Part shown: positions 34,429 through 44,905 of the stretch, piece after piece | Layout: each line of letters begins with the position of its first letter | Numbering within the stretch: the first letter of the stretch is position 1 | Assembly: GCA_030490835.1 (NCBI GenBank) | Contig: CM059972.1 | Location: 11,066,264 to 11,130,263, forward strand | Source: Annona cherimola | Taxonomy: Eukaryota > Streptophyta > Magnoliopsida > Magnoliales > Annonaceae | DNA: 64,000 nucleotides | Reading direction: 5' to 3' | Program-made: the position numbers and the translations under genes | The notes under the pieces: generated by a model | Databases searched by the model: none | What the model saw: only the letters and a program-made list of their open reading frames with translations | Told to the model about the DNA's origin: nothing

Positions 34429-35084
34429 ACTAAACTTTTTTTGGACACCAACTACCAATTTCAAAGAAATATTTAATGATGAATAGGCAAGCAACAATGA
34501 TGGATAAGACAGAAACGATGCTAAAATTAAAAACAAATTCTCTCCCATTTAAAACACATTTTGATTTCCTGATCTCATTCAGTCACATATCCAAATGATT
34601 TCAAAACAAAAACAAAATATCACACATATCACACAAATATTAGCTAATACATTTCACTACGGTCAGACAAAAATGAAATGCTTCTGAATAAAATTCAACA
34701 CCTGCATTAGGAAAAAAAATGTCAGATTTTTACTTTACTCCAGTAGATCTGATGTCCAGTGAACAGAAAGAGCGGCCATATGAGCTGTCGGATGAGCTGC
34801 CAGAGGAGACACGGCCGGAGGAGACGCGGAATGGATCTGGGCGTGAATGGCGTGCTTTCAGATCTGGAGCATGAATGGAATAGAGCTGAATGGAGGAGCG
34901 GTTGCGGAGAGGAGAGGAGAGAGGAGAGGACGCACGGTGGAGGAGAGGAGAAGAGCTCGGGCGAGGCATGCTTTCCGCGTGCTGGAATGGAGGCCGGACG
35001 AGGAGCTCGGGCGAGGCGGGGAGGCGGAACGGGAGAGAGCAGAGGCGAAGGCTGAGAGCGGTTGCGGAGAGGAGAGGACGAGCG

Positions 35085-35415
35085 GTGGAGGAGAGGAGAA
35101 GAGCTCGGGCGAGACGTGCTTTCCGCGTGCTGGAATGGAGGCCGGACGGGAATGGGCGAGGGCGGGAGCTCGGGCGAGGCGAAACGGGAGAGAGCAGAGG
35201 CGAAGGCTGAGAGGAGAAATGCTCGTGGAAAGGCTGCTGGTGGAAACCCTGCTCGTGGAAAGGCTGCTCATCGCGGGGACTAAATTGCAGACGGTCTATT
35301 ATTCAGACAGTCTGTTATTCGAATCTGACGGTCGGGACGCGTCCCGCCACATCAAACAGCTACAAAAGCCCGGACACACAAAATGGCCATTTAGCCCGGC
35401 CGGAAAAAATCACCC
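35085..35415. repeat. Right TIR of the 7.1-kb MULE
   Basis: Inverted copy of 28289-28610. Just inside it a GC-rich block (AGAGCTCGGGCGAGRCRTGC...GGAATGGAGGCCGGACG) is repeated, once at about 34950-35030 and again at about 35095-35180. Confidence 0.88.
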
Positions 35416-35423
35416 TATATATA

Positions 35424-35822
35424 GGAGTGATCCTGTTAGCCCGGGCTAAGTAAATGCCCCTCTTAGCCCACCTTAAAAAACCTATTTACAACAAAAAAAA
35501 TTTTACTTTTTTCTTCATGCACTTGTTTATCTAAATGTATTTAACATATAGATCAAGTTTTACCATTTTTGATTATGTTTATTTATTTTTTTGAGATTTT
35601 TAAACATCTATGTGTATATATATATATATTTAAAATACCATTATTTTTAAAAATCTAAAAAATATATATACACATATCCAAAAATGGTAGAACTTGATTT
35701 ATATATTAAATAAACTTAGATAAACAAGTGTATGAAGAAAAAAGTAAAAAAAATTGTTATAAATAGGATTTTTGAGGTGGACTAAGTGAGACATTTATTT
35801 AGCCCGGGCTAACAAGATCATT

Positions 35823-35826
<4 letters not shown>
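35424..35826. mobile_element. I-family MITE, 403 bp, most complete copy
   Basis: The left end GGAGTGATCCTGTTAGCCCG and the right end AGCCCGGGCTAACAAGATCA...TTTCTC are inverted over about 70 bp (through CACCTTAAAAAACCTATTTA). It sits between TA runs directly next to the MULE, with a palindromic AT core. Confidence 0.82.
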
Positions 35827-35866
<40 letters not shown>

Positions 35867-35957
35867 ATGTATATATATATATATGTATATATGTATATGT
35901 ATATATATATATATGTATATATGTATATGTATATATATATATGTATATATAATATAT
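35827..35957. repeat. (TA)n/(TATG)n compound microsatellite with ~38-bp higher-order period
   Basis: TATATATATATATG...TATATGTATATG blocks recur three times. Produces a spurious low-complexity frame on the minus strand. Confidence 0.93.
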
Positions 35958-36855
35958 ATAAAAAGTTTTCAAGTGCAGCACCACTGCGCCATATGCAATG
36001 GCATTGAAATGAGCCTTACATGATGATAAAATCCAAATCTACTTCACCTATTATATTTAAAATAGTGTATTCTATTACTATATCAATTGGATATGTGTAT
36101 GGACCTCATCTTATATATATATATATAAGAGCTGTTCCGGTGTAGTAACTGCACCGGAACAGCGGTACATTTGATCAAAAGTGGGCCCCACATATATTAG
36201 AATGCAATGAAACTTTATATAATCATTTATCCATATATAAATTTTATAGCGAATGATTTACATGTTGAAAAAATCACTTTAAAATTGTTATTTACATCAA
36301 ACTATTTTATTACGTTGAATTTGTACTATTTTCAGATGGGGCCCATATACATATCTGATTGGGATGAAAATTGGTATGGTAATAGAATATTTTACTCTAA
36401 ATACAATGGGTGGAGTAGATTATGATTTGATGATCATGTGAGGCCTATTTTAGCGATGCTGCACCTGAATATTTCTGTATATATATATATCTTTTGGCAC
36501 AGCTTCACTGATGGTGCAGTCAACTCAAAATCGGCCCTACATGATCATAAAATTATGATCTACTTCACCCATTCTATTTAGAATTACGAATTATATTACC
36601 ATTCCAATTTTCATCCCAATTGGATATGTGTATGGACCCCATCTAAAAATGGTACAAATTCAACATAATAAAATAATTTGATGTAAATAATAACTTAAAG
36701 TTGTTTTTTCAACACGTAAATCATTTGCTATAAAATTTATATATAGATAAATGACTATATAAAATATCAATACATTTAAGTACATATAGAGTTCATTTTG
36801 GGCCAAATGCACCGTTAATTATGGTGCAACTTCACTGCACAGGAAAGATTTTTAT
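35958..36855. repeat. P-family MITEs: one reversed fragment, one forward, one reversed
   Basis: 35960-36112 is a reversed 3' fragment (AAGTGCAGCACCACTGCGCC) mirroring the end of the copy at 28.13-28.28 kb. 36126-36477 is a full forward copy (GAGCTGTTCCGGTG...GCTGCACCTGAATATTTC). 36487-36852 is a reversed copy corresponding to 14085-14452. TATATA runs separate them. Confidence 0.78.
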
Positions 36856-36869
36856 ATATTTATATATAT

Positions 36870-37221
36870 GTGATCTTATTAGCCTAAACTAAGCAAATGT
36901 TTCGTTTAGCCCATCTCAAAAAACTTGTTTACAATAACTTTTTTTATTTTTTCTTCATACACTTGTTTATATAAGTGCATTTAACATATGAATCAAGTTT
37001 TATCATTTTCAGATATGTGCATATATTTTTTTAAGATTTTATCTTTAAAATTTTTTTAAAATATATACACATATCCAAAAATGGTAAAACTTAGTTCATA
37101 TATTAAATACACTTAGATAAACAAATGTACTAAGAAAAAATAAAAAAATTATTGTAAATAGATTTTTTGATGTGGACTAAGCGGGACATTTGCTTAGCCC
37201 GGGCTAACAAGATCATTCCTC
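36870..37221. mobile_element. I-family MITE, unit B copy
   Basis: Counterpart of 14831-15175: TGATCTTATTAGCC at left, AGCCCGGGCTAACAAGATCA at right. From here through the PhzF genes the sequence follows unit A closely. Confidence 0.78.
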
Positions 37222-37528
37222 TATATATATTATTTTTCTTTTTTGATAAAATACTTATTTTAGGTGTATTTAATTCATAAATCAAGTTTATTTTTGAAAA
37301 AAAATGTATATTTTTTTGGAGGAATTTCAAGCACGAGTTTTTTAGTGATTTTCAAGAGAAATGATCATATGCTTGTACGAATGTGTTTGTTTATTACAAG
37401 AAGGAACAAGTAGCCATATAGCTGAATTGCAATCCAAACAAGCGGAGCCACATCACCAGCTGAAAAAGCTGTAATTAATAATAATAATTTCCCCCTTCTG
37501 GTCCCGTTGTTGGTCCCGTTGTTGAAAA

Positions 37529-40080
37529 CTAAACCAAAAGAGAACCTGCCATGACAGTAACAGCTCGGCCTCTGATGATTACTCGTTGTGTCGCCTCTTC
37601 CAGATGAAGTTCTAATATTCCACCCCTTGGGGAAACCTGTTTCGAGATAAAATCCTGCTTTCCCAATTTTTTGCTCCAATATGGGACCAAAGCACAGTGC
37701 GCACTCCCACAAACTGGATCCTGAAACAAGCATGTGGCATTTCAATAAAGCTTGGATTCACTCCAATAATCAGAATTTCTTTTGAAATGCACTACTCATC
37801 TTCAAGAAGAGAAATCTTACAAGAGTACATAATGGCACTTTTTTCGGATCAATTACATAATGGCACTTTACGCAGATTTAAAGGCGTTTTCCCTCACTCT
37901 TCATTTTTCTTTCTATCTGTGTTTTCCCCCATTTTTTTCCTTGTATACGTATTGTTCCTCATGACTTATCCTCTTATATTGTATTTCTTGGTGATCTTTT
38001 ATCATTTGCAAAGTTGAGACTGCTATTTGTTACCTTGCAAGAAAATTGGAAATCTAACATGTGATGGAGTAACTAGTAAACAAATTAAAGGGGACTTCTT
38101 TCTTTGTTTTGATTCAGAAATTAAATCATACACCAACTATTCATTTTGGGAATTGTTAACAATAGTGAAAATTTTGGTGTGTCGCATCCAATGGAAATTG
38201 GATAACAGTGAATATACTATATTCATCTCTCGTCACATAATCTACATCGTGGCAAAAATCGAACTCATCAAATTCCATTTGACAGATTCGAGCATGAGTC
38301 CAACTCAAATTGATCTCATCAAGCAAGGGAGTTAGTGTGTGGAGTATCTGGCCATGGTGAAGACACGATTTAGGGGTGCTAATTGACCTTAGACCTAACT
38401 TCAGGTACCCCAAGTGGGTGACTAATCAGAGGATATTATTGAGACTCGAAATGTGCTCCCTTCTTGGCATTGATTGTCTTCAGTTAGCATCCTTGTAGTT
38501 GAGTTGGAATCAGTTGGTAGCCTTGCAGGATTCAAGTAGATAACCCTGATTAGTCGGGAAAGAGATTGGATGAGATTATAATTATCTTGGATAAGACAGT
38601 AGCGTCATCTATTCAGCTGCAAAATTTTTCCAACCCTTCCCATCTGATTTTGGCCTTAAAGCATCTTATATTTAATTTCGGTCTTCACGAACTAACTGAC
38701 ACGTAGCCATAGCTTCAGATGGTAAATTCTGTATCTCTGTAGTTTTTTTTTTATTATTGTTACTAGAATAGATATATCTATATTTATAAGTCACGATAGC
38801 ATTACACTATAGTATAAATTTAATGAAATGAAGCGCAAGATGAGCAGCAATTGTAGACGTTAGGTCGACGGTGTCAGCTTGTAAGGTTTAGACTGGAAGA
38901 ACTGCACATTACCTCATTGATGCCGAACTTCGGGCAGAAGTAACGAGTGAAAAAATCAAACCCGGAGTCATGGGGTGCCTTCCCTGTAATGATAACACCT
39001 ATTCCTGGGCATTCCCGTATCTCATCAATCTGAGGTCGAAGATCAGCAACTGCCTTTCCTGATGGCAGCTCCACCTATCATGCGAGGTGAGATTCATCAG
39101 TTCGTGAGTAGTTACCAACATTGGAAAGCCTATGAAAATGAACTTTGAAGTTTACAAACAGGGTGGATGTAAACAAAGTGGAACAGGTCTTCTAAATACC
39201 CCAACAGGGATGTTTGAACATAGATATATGCGCGATAGTAAAGATACAGGGAAGAAGTCAAAACAACTTACAATGAGGTCGCCACTAGTAGCCTTCCGCA
39301 CACTGAGCATGGAAACACCATCCAGTGTTCTGGGGATTGATGGAATCTCTGAGGACTTGCAATCAGTAGCCGAGATGGCAGGAAAATCCAATTCAATAGT
39401 GAAGCGTTCTTCCGTTTCACCATTTAACGATGCACGCTCTAGTTGCTTAGAACAATCAACCTTCTTGGCAGTCAGAAGTCCAGATTTTGTGAAGAATTCA
39501 ATTGTACTCGTTGCAGATAAACCCCGAGTAAAAAGAAAATGTGCAGCTGCTAAGGTTGCATGGCCACAAAGCTCAACCTAAACACAGTGAATCATTCTCA
39601 AACAATAAATATAGGAAACAACTAGAATTCGTTTGTGTTAGTTTTGTGGCCAAAATATTACGACTGTTGATGATGATACTGAAAGCAGAAGGTGGAAAAC
39701 CAAAATGGTTGCCATTTGGAAAATGAAATCCGTACTTCAGCAGCAGGAGTGAACCATCGGAGATGAAATGTCGAATTTGGACTGCCATTTTCCAATGGAT
39801 TGCCGACAGCTGGATGAGCAAAACGCAGAAATGCGGTTTCTGAGATGTTGAATTCCGCTGCGACCGACTGCATCCACTCCTCATCTTTCTCTTCTTCCAG
39901 CAAACAGATTGCGGCGGGATTGCCCTTGAACGGCAAGTCAGTGAAGGCGTCAATCTGATCGAAAAATAAATGCTCGTGATTCACAGAAAGAGGATAAATT
40001 GAAGGCGATGGAGAAAGGACGATGAGAGAGAGAAGGGGAGAAAAGCATACCACCGAATATTGGACTGGTTTCCCTGCCAT
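37529..40080 (-). CDS. PhzF-like isomerase family protein, copy B (5 exons, 302 aa, catalytic Glu kept)
   Basis: Minus-strand exons: 40080-40051, 39954-39736, 39577-39272, 39074-38913 and 37720-37529. Lengths and intron phases equal those of the copy at 15.5-21.2 kb, and splice sites are GT/AG. Intron 4 is only 1.2 kb. The protein differs from copy A at few positions, among them Pro5, Ile47 and Glu49 (NISETAF, the residue matching catalytic Glu45 of bacterial PhzF), Lys for Asn before SSEIPSIP, His for Gln in APHDSGFDF, and Ala for Thr in VTVMAGSLLV. His89 and DPVCGSAHC (240-248) are present. This is the better candidate for an active enzyme. Substrate unknown; plant members are uncharacterised. 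The leader carries a short (GA)n. It lies downstream of the broken PhzF-2B on the same strand, so the two arose as an old tandem pair. Confidence 0.94.
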
Positions 40081-40140
40081 CTGACCTCTCTGCTACTGCT
40101 CTGTCTCTGTGAAAGCTCCTTTATTGGACTTAAGGAAAGC

Positions 40141-40161
40141 GAGAGAGAGAGAGAGAGAGAG
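40141..40161. repeat. (GA)n upstream of PhzF copy B
   Basis: Shorter counterpart of 21291-21337; length differs between paralogues. Confidence 0.9.
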
Positions 40162-40746
40162 GTGGTAAAAGAGGCAAAGAGCTTGGAAGTTTCGTTCTTC
40201 GCTAGTTGTTTTTAGGGCGGCTACTCGGTCGTCGCCGGGAAAGAGCTCCGAACTTTCGTTCTTTCAAAAGTAACGTTTTTTAATTGTTTTTGACTTATGG
40301 TCACGTTGCTTGGCACATCCATTTCAAGAGAGGAAAAACATTCGATTTAGACAAATAGACCTACGTCTACTGCCAGACATTGCATCCCTGTCCACCACTT
40401 CCACTTCCATTTCCATTTCCATGGCCGGAAAGGCAAAACCTTTCCGAGACATTTTCGGTGGCTATTACTTTTTGGATAGAGATTTTTTTCTAGCCAAGCC
40501 TCTCCTTCCCTCACTCTACTATCGACTACAAGCGTGTCGTATCGCTTCCATTTGCTAAGTTAACTTTGGATGGTTGAGAAAGAGAGAGAGCGCGCGGGCG
40601 TGTTGGACTTGTTTTCCTGCTCTCTCTCGGTTCTTTGCTGCTCGACCTGCGAGGCTGGGACCGCCGAAGCGAGGGGCAGAGAAGGAAACTGTGGGGGTAT
40701 TTGCCAAATCTCAACTGAATCCGTACGCCCCGGTGCCGGTCCACCG

Positions 40747-41404
40747 TAAAGGTGCAGTTCGGGCTCATTAAACTCAGATATATTTCAATTCTAGCCTTAA
40801 TCTTAACTTAATTTGTAAAATTTAAATTCTAATATATTTTTAAAAAATTAAGTTCTCACTATATTTTTAAAAAATTAAGTTCGAGTTGAATTTTGAATTG
40901 ATATTTAGATAGATGAGTTTACATTTTATTTAAAAATTATAAGTTTAAAATTTCCTATAAATTAATAATAACAACAAATCATGTAAATGAATAAAATAAT
41001 ATATAGTCAAACTATATATTTTAAAAAATATAGCAATATAAAAATATTTCTAGAAAAAAATTTAACATAAAAAATGAGATAAATAAAGAAAATTAATTGA
41101 TTTAAAAGTAAATAATGATAACATAATTACAATACACCAAATGTATATGCAAAAATAAATAAAATAAAATACACAAACATAAATATTGTTTAGATATTAT
41201 ATATGTATATAATATATTTTACAATAAATATAAAATGGAAAATCGAGCTTTGGTTCTTTAGTTTGGATTCACGAGAATCTTAACCCTATCATATTTACAA
41301 ATCAGGTTTTTCAAGTTCAAGTCGTAAAAAAAATAAGTCCCAACATTGAAATTTACGTTCGGCATGCGAGATTCAAGTTGAAACCTGCCCAAGTTGCACC
41401 CCTA
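40747..41404. mobile_element. hAT-like repeat, unit B copy
   Basis: Counterpart of 22334-22961, ending AAGTTGCACCCCTAAC. Contains a small tandem duplication (TATTTTTAAAAAATTAAGTT twice near 40830-40880) not seen in unit A. Confidence 0.45.
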
Positions 41405-41710
41405 ACTATGATGGTGCAAAATTTTATTTTTTATTTTTTTTAAAAGAATTTTGTACAACTATTAATAGGGTGTTTAACATATGCATCAAAATTTAACATT
41501 TTTAGATATTTACAGAAAACCAATGACATTTTCCTAGTTCAAAATTATGAAAAAGCTACTAATTTTAGAAAATGCAAAGGCAAAGAATCATCATCATCAT
41601 CATCGTGAGTTATTTCACACCTAAGTAGGATCGGCTGCATGATTTTTTATGCAAAGGCAGAGAATCAATTTTCCAAAAAAGTTGCACAGCAATAACAGTT
41701 AAGATTTATC

Positions 41711-43978
41711 AGTGTAACCACAGTCAGTTATCGGGTAAATGTCAATGGATTCAAATCCAGGATATTCCAACCCCAGCGGGGACTTAGGCAAGGGGATCCG
41801 TTATCTCCATATCTTTTCCTCTTTTGCTCGGAGGGTCTATCTGCGCTTATTTCTGTTGCGGCCACACAAGGATCTCTTCGTGGAATCAGAATAAACCCCC
41901 AGGGGCCTCAGATTACTCACCTGTTGTTTGCGGACGATGCTCTTATTTTCCTCCGGGCGGATGAAAATGATATCAGGCAATTTCTGAACATTCTTCGAAT
42001 TTATTCTGCTTCCTCTGGTCAGATGATCAATGTGGACAAGACCTCTATTTTTTTCAGTTCAAATATGAGTGGCCAAGAAAGGGAGGTGATGTCTAATCGG
42101 CTGGGGTCTTCGGGCAAGGAAGTAAGTCATTATCTGGGCCTTCCGGCGTGGCTAGGGAGATCAAAGGGACGGTGGTTTAATGGCATAAAGGAGCGCATTT
42201 GGCACAAAATTCAAGGGTGGAAGGGTCGCTTATTGTCATGGGGAGGGAAAGAGGTGCTAATTAAGGCTGTGGCACAGGCCATTCCCTCCTACACTATGAG
42301 TATATTTCTGCTACCACGATCATTCTGTAAGGACATCAATGGAATGTTAAGCAAGTTTTGGTGGGGGGAAAAGGGGGAGAAGCGCAAGATGAGTTGGGTG
42401 GCTTGGAAAGAGATGTGCAAGACCAAAAGGGCAGGAGGGCTGGGATTCAGGGACCTTCTTGAGTTCAACTACGCCCTTCTTGCAAAACAGGTATGGAGAC
42501 TAACATCAGGTTCCTCATCATTATGCTATAAGGTGTTAAAGGCCAAATATTTCTCCAATTCTGATATTTGGAGTTGTAAGCCAAAGGCGGCTGACTCTTA
42601 CACTTGGAGGAGTATTCTTAAGGCACGCGATGTGATTCACCCTGGGTGTAAATGGAGGATTGGTGATGGGGAAAGTGTTCATTTTTTTAAAGATGAATGG
42701 CTGGATGCTGAGGTATGCAAGGTGGGACCACTTCCGTTATCCATCCCGGAGGAGGTGAGGGTCCACCATTTCATTGATGACGACACTAGAGGATGGAACA
42801 AGGACCGGGTGGTGGCTGCTATAGGTGAGGTGGGTTGGGAGGCTATAAGCAGAGTTCCCCTTTTCGGTAATGCAGAAAAGGATTGTATCTTCTGGAAGCA
42901 TGAACCGAATGGAAATTTCTCAGTCAAGTCGGCACATAGATGGCTTTTGCGGGATAATGAAGACCCCACGCTGTCAAGCTCCTATAAGGCTATCTGGAGG
43001 ACAAAACTACCGAGTAAGGTACAAATTTTTGGGTGGAGACTTCTTAAGAATGCTCTCCCAACTCTGCGAAACCTCTCTCACCGGGGTATTGAGGTTGAGG
43101 ATTCTTATTATGCTTTTTGCTTGAGAGAGGTTGAGGATGCTGAGCACCTCTTTTTGAGATGTTTTCGTACGGAGAATATGGTTAGGATTGCTACAACGAC
43201 GTGTCCTCCGGGGGCTTCGGTGAAGGAAATCTTCTCAACCCTTGCCTCCAGGAACAGGACAGATGATCTGGCCTTCTTTATTCTGTTGTGTTGGCGTATC
43301 TGGTTCTTGCGAAACAAGCTCAAGATGGAGGGTGCCCAACCACGCTTTGCCGATACAATTCAGTGGTGTCGGGATTTTATTGAGCAAATGCGAAGAGCTA
43401 AAGTTTTGGACTTGACATGCGCGTTGGACTTGCCTCTTGTACCAAGATGGATCAAACCGCCAGATGGGGTTTTCAAAATGAATGTCGATGCCCGAAGCTT
43501 GCAGGAAAAGGAAGTTACGGGGTTTGCTGCTGTCATTAGGGACTCCCGAGGGTATTTTATTGCGGCGAATGGATGGAGCCGGAGGGGCGTGGAGGAACCA
43601 CTTACCATGGAAGCAAACGCCGTTCTTCTGGGTACCAGGTGGGCCCTTCAACTCAAGCTCAGACAGGTGCAGATTGAATCCGACTCCCTTCTTCTCTACA
43701 CATATCTATCAAACGATAGCATTATTTCCTCTCCAGTGGGTCACATTATTACGGAGATCAGAACAATTTTTGAGGCTAATCCAAATCTCTCCATCCACCA
43801 TGTTCTTAGACAGGGAAACAGGGTTGCGTATGCCTTAGCTGATCTAGTTTCTGTTTCTGGGTTGGATAATGTGTCTTGGTGGGGAAATCCCCCACAGAGT
43901 ACTGTAGAGAAAATATGTACAGACAATTTTTTGGCAATGAATTGCTCGAATTACTCCGTCCCAAACCTTATCAAATGA
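41711..43978 (+). CDS. L1 ORF2 C-terminal part: reverse transcriptase end, zf-RVT and RNase H
   Basis: An open frame of 755 codons with no start, because the element is truncated. From the N-terminus: RT palm/thumb (RGLRQGDPLSPYLF; LLFADDALIFL with the catalytic Asp pair), the L1 thumb/connection (GWKGRLLSWGGKEVLIKAV, PSYTMSIFLLP, FWWG), zf-RVT (AIWRTKLPSKVQIFGWRLL...DAEHLFLRC), and a C-terminal RNase H (FKMNVDA, MEANAVLLGTRWAL, IESDSLLL). In the last RNase H motif the usual Asp is Tyr (NRVAYALADL). The endonuclease and N-terminal RT motifs are missing, so it cannot retrotranspose on its own. The intact frame argues for recent insertion. Confidence 0.93.
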   Translation, partial: SVTTVSYRVNVNGFKSRIFQPQRGLRQGDPLSPYLFLFCSEGLSALISVAATQGSLRGIRINPQGPQITHLLFADDALIFLRADENDIRQFLNILRIYSASSGQMINVDKTSIFFSSNMSGQEREVMSNRLGSSGKEVSHYLGLPAWLGRSKGRWFNGIKERIWHKIQGWKGRLLSWGGKEVLIKAVAQAIPSYTMSIFLLPRSFCKDINGMLSKFWWGEKGEKRKMSWVAWKEMCKTKRAGGLGFRDLLEFNYALLAKQVWRLTSGSSSLCYKVLKAKYFSNSDIWSCKPKAADSYTWRSILKARDVIHPGCKWRIGDGESVHFFKDEWLDAEVCKVGPLPLSIPEEVRVHHFIDDDTRGWNKDRVVAAIGEVGWEAISRVPLFGNAEKDCIFWKHEPNGNFSVKSAHRWLLRDNEDPTLSSSYKAIWRTKLPSKVQIFGWRLLKNALPTLRNLSHRGIEVEDSYYAFCLREVEDAEHLFLRCFRTENMVRIATTTCPPGASVKEIFSTLASRNRTDDLAFFILLCWRIWFLRNKLKMEGAQPRFADTIQWCRDFIEQMRRAKVLDLTCALDLPLVPRWIKPPDGVFKMNVDARSLQEKEVTGFAAVIRDSRGYFIAANGWSRRGVEEPLTMEANAVLLGTRWALQLKLRQVQIESDSLLLYTYLSNDSIISSPVGHIITEIRTIFEANPNLSIHHVLRQGNRVAYALADLVSVSGLDNVSWWGNPPQSTVEKICTDNFLAMNCSNYSVPNLIK

Positions 43979-44017
43979 TGAGGGGGTCGGGGTTGAGTAA
44001 TTCTTTTCATCAAAAAA
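41711..44017 (+). mobile_element. 5'-truncated L1 LINE with target duplication and poly(A)
   Basis: Flanked by AAGATTTATC at 41701-41710 and 44018-44027, and ends in an A run (44012-44017). Copy A has the unoccupied site (GTTAAGATTTATCGTTTTTTG, near 23505). Only the 3' 2.3 kb is present, as expected from incomplete reverse transcription. Confidence 0.95.
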
Positions 44018-44523
44018 AAGATTTATCGTTTTTTGCTTTAGAAAACCTAACCATTAATAAGGTCTATTTTGCAATGTCTGAAATAGATGTACGTGCTAAT
44101 TTATATTTATATAGAGCTACAACACATTCACAACCATAAGCAAGCAATGCAGGTGACGGAAATTTTGATTAATCATTTTACACGACGATATGAATGGTTT
44201 GATAACTAAGAGATGGGAAAAATCCTAAGCCAAGAGGGAATCAGTCGTGACAATAACAGCCCTGCCCCTGTTGAGTACCGCTTTATTTCCTCTTGCGGAT
44301 GAATTTCTAGTACTCCACCCTTAGGGAAGCCTGAAGGTTCAAGTAGACTGGTACTGTCAGTATGTGTTGAGAAACTGAGAGAGAGAGAGAGAGAGATATA
44401 TGCTTTCCCAACTTCTTGCTCCAATAGGGTGCTAATGAACAATGCGCGCTGGCCCACACTTGATCCTAGTAGAAGTACGAATGAAGCATTCAAAAGTATA
44501 TTTATTTTCGACCCACTTGTCAA

Positions 44524-44905
44524 TGCTATTAAGGGTCCTTTTGGCAACATGTATAATCTTTTAAAAAAAAATCATACCTTTTTCTATAATTCGATATTTT
44601 AACTAATTAATTTACCTTACTTTTTCTATTATTACTTCTACAGAAGTATCTGAATCAGAAAATTTTGGTAATTGGTAAAATAAATTTCAAAAAAAGAGAA
44701 TTATGTGATGTGGTAGAAATAAAGTAAAAATGGATAAAGTAGTTATAGCAAAAGATAAAAAATAATGATTAAAATATATGGATAAAAATAGAAAAAACAG
44801 GATAGTTAGTTGAGGCATGTTCTGAAAGATTCAAGAAAAAAGTTGTCTTTAAAATTAAAAATATTTTCTTGGGAATGTGAAATATCATCCCATTTAAGGA
44901 CCTTT
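44524..44905. mobile_element. MITE in intron 4 of PhzF-2B
   Basis: Counterpart of 24044-24420 (GGGTCCTTTTGGCAACATG...TTGGGAATGTGAAATATC). Shared by both units, hence older than the duplication. Confidence 0.55.

Larger units (their letters stand above)
28289..35415 (-). mobile_element. Complete 7.1-kb Mutator-like element with transposase and GRF zinc-finger ORF
   Basis: The terminal GGGTGATTTTTTTCGGCCGG (28289) is mirrored by CCGGCCGGAAAAAATCACCC (ends 35415). The TIRs continue for about 300 bp with small indels. TATATATA flanks both sides (28281-28288, 35416-35423), in a pre-existing TA run, so the duplication could be 8 or 9 bp. It encodes a FAR1-type MULE transposase (34428-31780) and a second ORF (31783-31180), both on the minus strand. 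The TIRs are GC-rich with repeated GAGCTCGGGCGAGG words. It is missing from the corresponding position of unit A, so it inserted after the duplication. The transposase frame is open, so it may be autonomous. Confidence 0.93.

Noticed and set aside
34429..34548. 40-codon N-terminal extension of the transposase, hydrophobic and signal-like
   Set aside because: Not found in the FAR1/MULE family and lacks its composition; ATG at 34428 preferred.
35799..35984. Tyr/Ile/His repeat frame
   Set aside because: Translation of the (TA)n/(TATG)n microsatellite.
43235..43651. 138-codon minus-strand frame
   Set aside because: Antisense of the L1 RNase H region.
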